Assembly: GCA_904066235.2 (NCBI GenBank)
Contig: CAJFCV020000004.1
Coordinates: 3,906,001 to 3,970,000 of the forward strand
Length of the DNA stretch: 64,000 nt
DNA from: Bursaphelenchus xylophilus
Lineage: Eukaryota; Nematoda; Chromadorea; Rhabditida; Aphelenchoididae
Direction: 5' to 3'
Each line of letters starts with the position of its first letter. Position 1 is the first letter of the stretch. The translations under genes were made by a program, and so were the position numbers. The notes below the pieces were generated by a model, which had not been told where the DNA came from, searched no databases, and worked only from the letters and a program-made list of their open reading frames with translations. Shown here one piece after another: positions 8,955-19,535 of this stretch.

Positions 8955-11900
8955 TTACGATGATATAGTCGATGAAGCCGATGAAGTCGAATATGGCGAT
9001 GAAGTCGATGATGGCGATGAAGTCGATGATGGAGTGGTGAAGCACGATCCATTGGACACGGAGTATCCGACAAACGCAGACATAAAATACTGAGGAATAG
9101 ACAGGCGATAGTAATCAGGAGGACCTTGTTCCGGATGCGGGATTGTGTCGTTCCTATCGCAAGCAGATACGACGGTACCCTCCTTTTGGTATTCAAGAAG
9201 AAAACGATTGCAGTTGTTGTCGCTTTCGTAGCTTATGTTATAGTTTGTTGACTCAGTAACCATGCGGCGAACAAGGACCGGTGAAGTAACCTGGGTATTC
9301 ACCCACAGAGGGATTTGATCAAAGCGATCCAACAAGGCAAAGAAAAAGTGAAGGCTGTTGAAGTTGACGATCAGACATTGACCTGAAACCGTCAGTTATG
9401 ATCAAGTTACAGCGGAAAGCAGGCTTGAGATAAATTCATACCTTCTGTGAAGTGAAGTGGGATCGGGATATAAGAGGAGTTCCGGTTGCTCTCATCGATA
9501 TCAACCGACAGTAAAGATGTCGTCGCGTCATTGTAGTTGACCGCGAGAGCACCATGATACAACCCTAAAGATTGATTGGTAAAAAAATATTCCACATAAT
9601 TTTCGGGAAAAGTAATGAAAGTTGTGGAAATTTCTAGAAAGTGCTATCATGTGACTACAGTGGCGCTCAAAAAAAACGGCCACCCCAAGATGATGCGCTC
9701 TAACGCAGAAGAGAGTAGTCGTAGGAAGATAAATATGGTATCATTGTAAAGCTTATGGAATACTAAGACGTGTGACTATACGCTTGTGGTACTGTAGTGC
9801 TGGCCTAGCACGTACTGGGGCAATATGTTCTTTTGGCCTGGTCAAAAAAAATGGCCACCCATAATTATTTTGCTTTAAACGCGGTGTATGTTAGAAATTG
9901 CCGCCATATGGGACTGGACTAGGATAGCTATATCAATACACACCAATTCCAGTATTTTTTACTTTGTACATATGCCCTCAGGCATCAATCAGGGTTGATG
10001 ACCTTGTTCATGGTTAAGGCCCGGCCAAAATTTTTTTTGGGTTTCTGCCGTTGTTTTGATAATCCGAAGCAATACTGTAGACGGTATTGATCGTATTCGT
10101 GTGTAAGACTGCCCACTTTTGCCAAAATTGCGCCTCTTTTGATAAGAAAACTCAAAAAATGGAATTTTTTGACCTAATTTTCTCCAAAAATCCGTTTTGG
10201 AGGCCGCTAAACCATGAATGTAGAACCTTAAACAGGTTTTATTTGTACAAGAACATCATGGACATTTGTTTTAACACGGCACCGATTAAAGCAAACGACC
10301 GCCCGAAACGACAGATACCGTTTTGTTACAGTTTTCGACTTCATGAAGTAATCATGAATTTTGTCCGGTTCCGAAACCTCGTTGAATAGAAATTAGAATA
10401 TAGTATCGCATTTGTGGCGTAGTTGAGATACCACTTAATCATTTAAAGATAAATATGAGCCCCTAAAGCGAAAATTCGGGTTGCAGACCTTGACAAAGTT
10501 CATGACTATTTCCTGAAGTCGAAAACTGTAACAAAACGGTATCTGTCGTTTCGGGCGGTCGTTTGCTTTAATCGGTGCCGTGTTAAAACAAATGTCCATG
10601 ATGTTCTTGTACAAATAAAACCTGTTTAAGGTTCTACATTCATTGTTTAGCGGCCTTCAAAACGGATTTTTGGAGAAAATTAGGTCAAAATATTTCATTT
10701 TTTGAGTTTTCTTATCAAAAGAGGCGCAATGTTGGCAAAAGTGGGCAGTCTTACACACGAATACGATCAATACCGTCTACAGTATTGCTTTGGATTATCA
10801 AAACAACGGCACAAACCCAAAAAAAAATTTAGCCGGGCCTTAACCATGAACAAGGTCATCAACCCTGATTGATGCCTGAGAGCATATGTACAAAGTAAAA
10901 AATACTGGAATTGGTGTGTATTGATATAGCTATCCTAGTCCAGTCCCATATGGCGGCAATTTCTAACATACACCGCGTTTAAAGCAAAATAATTATGGGT
11001 GGCCATTTTTTTTGACCAGGCCAAAAGAACATATTGCCCCAGTACGTGCTAGGCCAGCACTACAGTACCACAAGCGTATAGTCACACGTCTTAGTATTCC
11101 ATAAGCTTTACAATGATACCATATTTATCTTCCTACGACTACTCTCTTCTGCGTTAGAGCGCATCATCTTGGGGTGGCCGTTTTTTTTTGACCGCCACTG
11201 TATGTAAAGGTGATGTGATAACATGTAGACTGATATAAAGGTGGTAATATGAATGAAGACAAGATGGAATTTGTCCAAAAAGGGAATTTTTGTCAAAAGC
11301 AGGCCGCCCCGTTCGATTTGATGTCTAGATTTCCCGTTTTCTGCTCGGATAAAGCACGAAATTTTGCAATTTGTGATGTTTGTTGTACCATGGATAATGT
11401 AAGTCGATTTTCCTATTTTTTTGTGCAAACTCGCCAAAAAATGGACAGATATACGTTTAGGACTGGCCACTAGGGGGCTTTGGTAGTTCAGCCCCCCAGG
11501 AAAGGTAAGAAAAATTGATAAGAAAATGCTAAAGAAAAGATAAGAAAATGCTTTTATCGGATAGTGACATTTCGTTTTGAACGAATCGCCAAAAAGGGCG
11601 GGAAATTTTTTCTTCTATTTTGGATTGACGTGCAGAGGTATGTCAAGATAGACCTCAGTACAACGAAAAATTTCCATAACATGTTTTTTTGGTAATTCGG
11701 TGTACAGAGGTTAGACTGAACTTACCATCCTTAAAAATGCCGGTTGGAAGTTGAACGACGTTCTCATCGTTTATTTTCACTGAAACCGTACCATTTGCAA
11801 GTGTCAGAGCGACGTCGGTGTCGATTACCTGTGTGTGCTTCACGTTTAGTTCTGTTTCATCTGCAAGTTGACATTGAAATTTTCGTTGTGAAAATTTGTT

Positions 11901-12151
11901 GACCTACTCTGGAAATCGTAAACCCGATAGAAATTGCGACTAACATGAACTCGCAAACGAGAAGAACGATCCTCAAGGTTATACCCAGAATCTTGGAAGA
12001 TAATAACGTCAGCCGGTGAATCCGTGAAAAACCTCAGCTTCACCAAGATCTTGTCTCCATCGAAAAAGCCTTGAAATCGCTGCCGGATACGGGTAACATC
12101 GTCAGCAAGCGTGATGGCGACCAAAAGAAGAAGATAAACAAAATGTAACAT
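8955..12151 (-). CDS. Secreted protein with Ser/Thr-rich tail, paralogue C
   Basis: Four exons, 12151-11908, 11860-11726, 9564-9442 and 9382-8955, with the same phase-1 junctions as paralogue B, give about 309 residues. A signal peptide (residues 1-17) precedes a conserved body. Exon 3 is nearly identical to that of paralogue B, while exon 4 differs more, and the tail is again a Ser/Thr/Pro repeat. Intron 2 is about 2.2 kb and contains a 1.54-kb Tc1/mariner-type foldback element, different from the one in paralogue B. The family is unknown to me. The start codon lies about 240 bp downstream of the pus7 stop on the same strand, and I see no strong trans-splice acceptor directly before it. Confidence 0.65.
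9658..11200. mobile_element. Tc1/mariner-type foldback element (1.54 kb)
   Basis: The ends read CAGTGGCG and CGCCACTG and are flanked by TA dinucleotides (9656-9657 and 11201-11202), the target duplication of Tc1/mariner transposons. Left arm (9658 to about 10365) and right arm (about 10493-11200) are nearly perfect inverted copies with a spacer of roughly 130 bp. The ORF at 10087-10389 is mirrored in the other arm and is not a transposase. A non-autonomous element that would form a 700-bp hairpin if transcribed. Confidence 0.9.
11203..11640. other. Rest of intron 2 of paralogue C
   Basis: Intronic sequence to the right of the foldback element. The ORFs at 11249-11473 on the plus strand and at 11108-11470 on the minus strand overlap each other and show no recognisable domain. 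I see no separate gene. Confidence 0.4.
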
Positions 12152-12390
12152 CACTCCCAATTGAATAGCGTCAAATGTGAGTGAAATGAAGCGCGTTTTT
12201 TAATTTAAAAATGATAATAATGCCTTTGGTACGTCAAATTAATGAGGCCATAGATTCGATATTACAATTTTTGACGACTCCATAAAGACAGATGTATAAG
12301 GAACCGTTCGAAAAACAAGTGCAACGATTTATAAGCCATGAAAACAACAACGATCAAAAAATAAGTTCAACAAAAAACAGATAAATAACA

Positions 12391-14460
12391 TTACTCAACA
12401 TTTCCTTCTTTCTCCCGACTATTTTCGGTGGCTTCTCTTTGCGCATTCTTACTCAAATCTATCCTCAACAACTCCCTCAATGCAATGGTTGCATAACAGC
12501 CCGAGGGTAAAGAGAATTTCACCCTCAATGCTTGGAATTTCCCTTCTTCTGGTGACTTCAAGTCTTCCTGATTTATTATTGCAAACGGTTCAGCACTTTG
12601 AAGGACGGTATTGAGACTATTGTACCCAACCAGGTCGTACTGGACTTCTCTCGGCTTCTCAATGTAATTTCGGAAGGATTCGGAGACGGCAAAGTCTCTA
12701 AAATGATATAAATCATATACTTCTGCCCAAAATATCAAGTATAACTCTCAAATTCTTACTTGTGAAGGTCGCTGAAGGCTCCTTCTGTTATATTATCCTT
12801 CTCCATGATCTCTTTGTACCACTGACCCACTAAAATTATATTACTTACACAAAATGATCTTATAAATCACCTTCATTCGACGGAATCCTCATCCGATTCG
12901 ATGGTAATGGTAATATAACATCTTCGATTTTATCTCCTTTATCTGACACTTCTTTATCGACCAGGAAAATGTCTCCTTCCAACACTTTCAAGCCAAATTT
13001 CTCGGCCCTTTTCGAAGCGATTTGATTGAAAATTTTGGATTGATAAGCATGGACATACAGCGACCGCTGATGCCGTGGGATCGCGAGAATCGCTGCTCTA
13101 TAGTCTCCTGGCTTCTTTTCGAGCTGTTTTAGGGCAATTGCTTCCACTTGGTTCCTCAAATTTCCTTGAAGTTGGCTTAGAGCTTTAGCTGGATCTTTTG
13201 TCTCGGAATATGTTTTCAGACAATCGCCAATCGATCCTAAAGAGGAAATAATAACAAAAAAGAAATACACATACCTTTAGTATTCTCCTTCGGCTCCAGG
13301 ATCAAATTTACAGCAGCTTCAAAATCTTTTTGAAGGATTTTTAGACCAACATCAGCTGTCGAGACCGAAAAAGACCCAAATCTCTGTTCGCCAAAATAAT
13401 TGAGGAACCCTTTTTGGCTCCATTCGTCGATTCTGTCCTAAAATAAACAGCATTAATTCAATTTAGGTACCAAAAAAACTGTTTGGCCACAAAGCCTACT
13501 AAATATTTTTTAATCTCACCTTTAATTGCTCATCATTATACTCTGTAAACTCTCTCAATGCAATTTCAAATCGGTTTCCCCATAAATTCCCAAGCGTCAG
13601 TCGTTTATCTTCGTACTTCGGAGCGCTGACTTTGATGCCCTTCAATCGTGAGTTCAATGCCAATAACTCCAAAGCATCAACATGGAAGCCAGATACTCTT
13701 TGCGCAGTAATCGCTCGTCGGTCCTTCAGGCCACAATAACCAAAAGAGTCGGGAGTTCGACTAAAAAATTTATTGTAATAGATAGATATCAAAAAGTAAG
13801 TAAACCCAAGTGTAATGGAGGTCTAACCGCTCTCGAAGGCATGTAAAAAAGTAAGAAAACACTTGCTTCAAAAATTTGGATACAATCCCGATTGCGTAAC
13901 TCGTCTCGTAGTCGGCTTTGGACAATGTGAAATGAAGATGTTCGGGGATATCCCTAGGCCAGAATTTCCTCTTTCGACCACTAGGTTTTGGCTTGAACGC
14001 TTTAACCTCTTGACCATCCATTCGAGAATCATAAGGACCCAAAGATCGGACGTATTCATGAAGTTCTCGGCGTTCGTCTTTTGACCAGCCCTAAACAACA
14101 TAAAATTTATCAAATTTTCCTCCATATTGTGATAACCAAGCTTCTGCTACTCTAAAATCAAAAAACAATACAGTAAGCCAAACATACTTCGACATTGATC
14201 CCGACTTCTCCCAATTCGGCGAGTTTTCCCAGCTTTTCCTTGTCCTCTTCACTCAACTTGCTGGGTAAAACAACTTCCTTTTCTTCCTTCACCCGCGGAA
14301 CAACATCTTTGCTGCCATCACTGATTTGAGCAGTCGTCCCATCCGTCAACACTTCTAACACTAGGAAATCAGAATAATTCTGTTTGAAAATACACGGCCA
14401 TGGTTTGTATTCGGCGGTGGAGTTGAGGAAAGTGGTCACTCCAATCTCTGGGCGGATCAT
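12391..14460 (-). CDS. pus7: TruD-family tRNA/mRNA pseudouridine synthase (PUS7-like)
   Basis: Seven exons (14460-14188, 14090-13828, 13760-13520, 13437-13275, 13236-12871, 12829-12760, 12697-12391), about 560 residues. It isomerises uridine to pseudouridine in RNA. The TruD hallmark GYCGLKDRRAITAQ (catalytic Asp about residue 192) is followed by NYFGEQRFG and, near the C-terminus, the conserved LPSGCYATIALREL. The N-terminus has the KQNYSDFLVLEV strand typical of the family. One junction is uncertain: the exon 2 donor that gives the best homology (CAA before GTGTTT) breaks the frame, whereas a donor 35 bp later keeps it but adds about 12 residues. The ATG at 14460 is preceded by a TTTTTCAG acceptor, suggesting trans-splicing. 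Fragments of this gene lie at 1966, 3781 and 8638. Confidence 0.9.
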
Positions 14461-14811
14461 GATCAAGAAAAGATTGGCTGAAAAACAAATAAATCACTTT
14501 TTCAACGTCGAATTGCGTTCTAAAATCGAAGTAAAACCCTCCAAAACAATTTTTCGATATTTTTGCAAAAATATTTTTTTGAAAGACAATGCCAAAATTT
14601 TTTGGCGCTCATTGTTTTCGTGTCGGGGCGCATTTCAATTACTCGTTATTTGAAAGTAGGACCACACTAAAACCAAAACTTGTTACACCGTACCATTAAA
14701 CGTATTTTACCACCATTTGCCGCTGCATAACCATTAAAAGTTTTATTATTTCAACAAATAACAACGAACAACAACAGAAATGTTGAGAAATGTAACAAAA
14801 ACAGTCGTATT
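14461..14811. other. Intercistronic region between URB1-like gene and pus7
   Basis: About 350 bp separate the stop of the upstream gene from the pus7 ATG, both on the minus strand. A TTTTTCAG acceptor lies about 20 bp before the pus7 start. A copy of the word CGTATTTTAC is at 14701-14710. Such spacing occurs in nematode operons, where the downstream gene receives a spliced leader; that is inference. Confidence 0.45.
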
Positions 14812-16946
14812 TTAGTGTTTTTTACTCTTTTTCTTCCTGACTGGCTCGGAATCTCCATTCACCTTGGGTGTAATTCCATTCTGTGCTGGTTCATCTGTAT
14901 TTTTATTCGTTTCCACATTTATTTTTGGCTCTTCTTCTTTATTTTCTTCCTTTTCTTCATTCCCGTCTACTTTTTCCTCCTTCGTCTGTTCAAAAACTAC
15001 TTTTCCAGTCTTTAAAAAGACATCAACTGTGTTGGAGTACTTTTGTTTTCCATCATCATCCATTGAATTTATACTTTCGAGGACCTGAAAATAAAATCGA
15101 TGTTATCTATGATTAACAAATATACAAAAAAATCTATGATCAACAAATATACAAAAAAGGTTGATAAATAGTACTATAAAACATGGAATTACCTTCTGTG
15201 CAGCCAATTTCAAAGTCAATCTGGTCAAAACATTCTCCGCAATTGATCTAAATTGCATTATCTGGCTGAGATTTTCGACAAAAAGTTGAGTTAAGAAGAC
15301 TTGTTCGAATCTTGTCGTCGTTGAGTGCTAAAATTATTCAATTCACGACGATAAATTGCCATTTCAACAAAAAAATCGACAAAAATTTTTTTTTTTATAT
15401 TACACTTGACATTCCTTACTTTAGTGATATAAGAAATCCAAGTTGGGATGTTCAACCGCAAAGTCAGATCCATGGCGACGGTTGGGTATTTCAGACACGA
15501 TTTGAAGAACTTGAGGATCTCCAGCTTGACGGCTCTGTTCAAAACACACGAAGTGAAGGCGCCCATCGCAGTCTCGGCCACGTACGCCCTTCTCAACGCC
15601 ATGTAATCCGATGGGCATCTGACAGAAGATGCTGCAATCTCCATAATCCACTGCCTTTCCTTGTTAAAGGCAATTGAAGATGTTGAGAAGAAGAATTTGG
15701 TAAATTCAGGCAGCTTTTTGAGGTCCAACGTTGGTTTTTGAAGAAGAGCGGACCAAACGCCTTTGAAAAGTGGATGTAATGGATCCATTGTGACGTCAAA
15801 CACTTCGCACAAGTATCGGGTAATTGCTAAACATCAAAAGAATCGAATAAAAATGTTATAACCTACGAGAAACAATCCTTTCATTGGGCTGTGTGATGCT
15901 ATTTTTGAGCAATTTAATAAGATAAATAAACAAGGTTTTCTGCGGGAAATTCTCGGCACTGAGGTCGTTGAGATGCTTGTTGAAGTCATTGAGGACTCGA
16001 TAAGCGATGGCTCGAAGTTCGTCGGATTGGAAACTCAAGGAAGCGACAGTAAAATGAAGACAATTTGAAGTCACAAAACATCTCGTGGAGAGCTGAAATA
16101 TGAAAATACAGCTTGAAAAGTAGTCTCGTTATCTAGAATATTCCCCATTCTGTCTTAAAAACTAGATCAGTGTCCAAGAAAATTCAAAAATAAGCTGAAT
16201 CTCACATCACTTCCGGGTTTGACCAATGTCAAGTACAACATCAGAACAAATCGTGGATCGTACAGATCTGCCAACGGTTCGTTCCTGTATTCTGAGTTCA
16301 CCATAGAGCCTGCTGTCTTCTTGACCAACTCAGGATTAAAATATGTCAATACCTAAAAGCAAAATTCAACAATAAACTAAATTCTTACCTGATCTGGCTT
16401 CAAAACGTTACTCAACGACCTTCCAAATTGAATCAAGTTATCATAGTAAGCCCGGCTTTTCTCCGAGAACACCAAAGGAGCTACGCATCTGAAACGAGAA
16501 GTTTTAGTTGACTTTGGTACCTAAAAATCCAAAATGGTGTTAGAGTATGTCTCACTTCAGATTGACGAATAACGCTCGCTCTATAAACTTCAGGCATTCA
16601 AATATACATCGATCCACCTCATTCTGCGTTGCCGTGTATCTGATCAACAATTTACTTAAAAATTTGACATCAATCTTTTTGGCAACAGCTCTTCTGGCTT
16701 CAGCCTAAAGTAAGGTAATGAAGAGTGCATCTAAAACCAAAAACACGATATCAAAATACTTACATCCTTTCTCAAAAGCAATAAGAAGTCAAGGAGATGC
16801 TCATAAAACAGATCTTTCCTCTTTTTTTCGCTCACAATCTTGTCATAAAATTTGTCGAACTTGTGAATCAGATCGTCGGTGGATGGAATTGGCTCTTCTC
16901 CAACAATTTCCTCGGTATTGATCTTTCTTTTCCTTGAGGAACACAT
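14812..16946 (-). CDS. URB1/NPA1-like ribosome-biogenesis protein (C-terminal domain only)
   Basis: Eight exons (16946-16764, 16704-16556, 16488-16389, 16352-16206, 16092-15867, 15826-15420, 15327-15193, 15084-14812) that keep phase throughout, about 539 residues. The segment at about residues 270-405, with KERQWIMEIAASSVRCPSD followed by an Arg/Ala-rich helix, resembles the NopRA1 C-terminal domain of URB1/NPA1, a large nucleolar protein needed for 60S subunit maturation. The last 85 residues are a Lys/Glu-rich tail ending RKKKSKKH, suiting a nucleolar protein. Family members such as human URB1 are far longer, so this gene is either split or strongly shortened. The ATG follows an acceptor-like TTCTTAG by about 8 bases. 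Confidence 0.65.
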
Positions 16947-17166
16947 TGGATCGGCTAAGAAATAGATCCAGAGGATACAGAAATATTATTTTTGCCTTGC
17001 AACAGAATGCCAACATTCTTTGGCAACTGCTTGTTTTCGTGGTAGGACTGTGATATAGTACCGGTGAGTACCCAGTTTGAGTGGTAAAAAACAAGTTACT
17101 CGTAGGATCTTCCAAAAAAACAGATAAATTTAGTTTATATAAAAATCCTATGACAAACTTGGCCAA

Positions 17167-17567
17167 AAAGTTTGTGATTTTACTAAAAATTATATTGAAG
17201 TAGACAGATCTCTTTGATTTTTATATTTTATTACGCAAAACCTCCTTACTTTTGCCCTGAAACGCATAATATCCGCATGTAAATCAATTCACGTAACTAT
17301 GGCGTTAAGCCAAGCCTTTTCCTTGTGCCACTTTTCTGCGCTCGCGTTTTCAAAAAAACGAAACAAACGTTCAAAAAAGGGAGAAAAAGGAGAGAGAGCG
17401 TTCGTAAATTAGCCCGATTTGTTTTGTCTAACTTCAGTGTTGGCCTGCACTTTGCTTCAGGTCAGTTTTATCATTTTTAATATTTAATTTTTTTATGTTG
17501 TCATTGGGTTACTGTAATTCGAAAAATTTAATGATTACTTTTCTAGATCTTTAAATAATTGCCCAAA
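17167..17567 (+). promoter_or_regulatory. Divergent promoter region and 5' UTR intron of dCMP deaminase
   Basis: About 600 bp separate the divergent start codons of the URB1-like gene and dCMP deaminase. Just before the dCMP deaminase ATG (17568) is a good acceptor, TTTTCTAG at about 17539-17546. A CAG followed by GTCAGT near 17460 could be the donor of an intron in the 5' UTR; alternatively the acceptor serves trans-splicing. Confidence 0.4.
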
Positions 17568-19185
17568 ATGAGTTCCTCGTCAGTCCAGAGTGTTCATAGT
17601 CGTGGGTTTCGTCGGAAATTGCAGAAGATTTTCTCCAGAAAATCCAAAAAAGACGGCCGACTTCTGGATACCGCGTCCGAGTCCGCTTCCTCTTCAGAAT
17701 ACAGAGTTCTCCACTGTCGGGCGATGAAAGATCAGGACGAAAAAGAGATTACAGACAAGAAGAAGGAAAATGATGGCAATAGCGATGATGGTAAGTCGAA
17801 ATTTGGACAAAATTTATATTATTTTAGACAGTTTTTGTCATCAAAAATTTTTGTTTTTTCTTCGATTTTTTCGGTTGATTGCATAGCATATGATTTGTAT
17901 AGACTATTGAAAGACTTATGAAGAGCTGTTATCTTTGTTTATTCGAGACGGATCTGCCCTAAATTCCAAAAAATCGGAAGAAAAACTTTGAATATTTTGC
18001 ATTCTTTAAAGAGTACTTTGAGGCGTTCAACTCTGTAAAATAGTGTTATTTATTATGAGTTTGGAGTTAACGGTTGTTCCGACAGGTAAAATATGCACAA
18101 AAATTTGCAAAAAAAATCGATTTTTTGTACAAAAAAAGATGATTTTAGACTATTTTTGTACAGAAAATGATGATTTTCGACCACTTTGTGTACAAAAATG
18201 GTAATTTTAGGCCACTTTTTGTACAAAAAAAAAGATTTTAGGTCATTTTTGTAAATACAAAAAAGATGATTTAAACCTTTTTTTGTAAAAAAAGATGATT
18301 TTAGATACTTTTTATACAAAAATGATGGGTTTAGACCATTTTTGTACAAAAAAAGATGATTTTAGCCCATTTTTTGTACAAAAATTACGATTTTAGACCA
18401 TTTTTTGTATAAAAAATGATGATTTTAGGCCATTTTTGTATAGAAAAAATGAAATGTCCTGTTCCATGCCCTGACGCGTTTACTGAGTAATATTCTTTGC
18501 AGACGAATCCTCTTCCGACCCCTCTTCGCCTCGCTCCAGCTCCTCCAACGACGAAGGTCTGGTGCTGTCGGAGAAGCCGGCGGATCCCAACAAAAAGCGG
18601 GCCGACTACCTTTCCTGGGACGAATTCTTCATTGGGGTGGCGTTGCTGGCCGCCCAACGCTCCAAAGATCCCTCAACGCAAGTCGGCGCCGTCATTGTGG
18701 ATGACAATAATATCATCGTCGGAGTGGGCTACAACGGAATGCCCCGAGGCTGTGATGATGATGACATGCCCTGGGGCAAAAATGAGGAGGATCCGTTGAA
18801 GAACAAGTACTATTACGTGTGCCATGCGGAGATGAATGCGATTGTGAACAAGAAGAGTGCGATCCGGGACGCCAAAATCTACGTGACCCTCTTCCCTTGC
18901 AACGAATGTGCCAAACTTATCATCCAATGTGGGATCAAGAAAGTGGTCTATATGAAGGATAAGCCACAGAAGAACGAAATGAAAGCATCTAAACTACTTT
19001 TTAGCAAGTCTAAGGTCGAATATCAGTAAGTTTTTTGAATTTGAGGCCCCTTTTTATATTACACATGGCATTTGGTGTCCCAAAAAGGCCTAAAACACAA
19101 GAGTTTTCCTTCTCATTTTTTAAAATACATATTTTTCAGACATTACCGACCAACCCGATCAAATGTCGTCCTACATTTCGATTAA
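17568..19185 (+). CDS. Deoxycytidylate (dCMP) deaminase
   Basis: Three exons (17568-17790, 18503-19025, 19140-19185), about 263 residues. It converts dCMP to dUMP, feeding thymidylate synthesis. The zinc-binding deaminase signature is intact: CHAEMNAI (His about 182, catalytic Glu about 184) and PCNEC (Cys about 207 and 210), with the family motif [10 protein letters not shown] before it and a phosphate-site [11 protein letters not shown] loop. Exon 3 supplies the expected short C-terminal strand after HYRP. The N-terminal 100 or so residues are Ser- and charge-rich and not part of the fold. Exon 1 should be read from the ATG at 17568, not an upstream TTG. Intron 1 contains a minisatellite. 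Confidence 0.92.
18117..18450. repeat. Minisatellite in dCMP deaminase intron 1
   Basis: About ten degenerate tandem copies of a unit of 31-36 bp centred on TTTTTGTACAAAAA followed by GATGATTTTAGACCA. Each unit contains a palindromic TTGTACAA core. The minus-strand ORF at 18053-18349 is only a translation of this repeat. Confidence 0.85.
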
Positions 19186-19535
19186 AATCCGAAAAAAATC
19201 CAAGAAAAAAAGAAGTATTTGCTTTAAAACCCGCAGAAAGATCAAAATATCCGAAGAAATGGGTCGATTATGAGTATTTTAATAGATTTTACAGCCTTTT
19301 ACTATCGAATAAACTGTCATTAAGCCGTCTTATCACTCAAAAACAACTTTAAACTCGACTTTTTTTGTAAAATCGGTCTTTTCAAAGACAAAAAACCCCT
19401 CAAAAAGCGATGAAAAAGAGCGATGGCCACATCTGTCCCTAGGCCGATGTCCTCAGGCGCTTTTCCCATGAATCGGATGGGGAAACGCCGGAGGGGATCA
19501 GCGCTTTTCGCGGTTTTACTTCCTCCAGCCCATCT
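19186..19535. other. 3' flank of dCMP deaminase, no gene seen
   Basis: AT-rich DNA following the stop codon. I see no clear terminal repeat marking the start of the palindrome field that begins at 19536. Confidence 0.4.

Noticed and set aside
8097..12160. Firm galectin annotation for the two secreted paralogues
   Set aside because: The strand pattern is suggestive but the galectin signature residues (H-NPR, WG-EER) are not visible.
14815..15116. Plus-strand Phe/Leu-rich ORFs resembling membrane proteins
   Set aside because: Antisense of the Lys/Glu-rich tail of the URB1-like gene.
18053..18349. 98-codon minus-strand ORF in dCMP deaminase intron 1
   Set aside because: It translates the intronic minisatellite.
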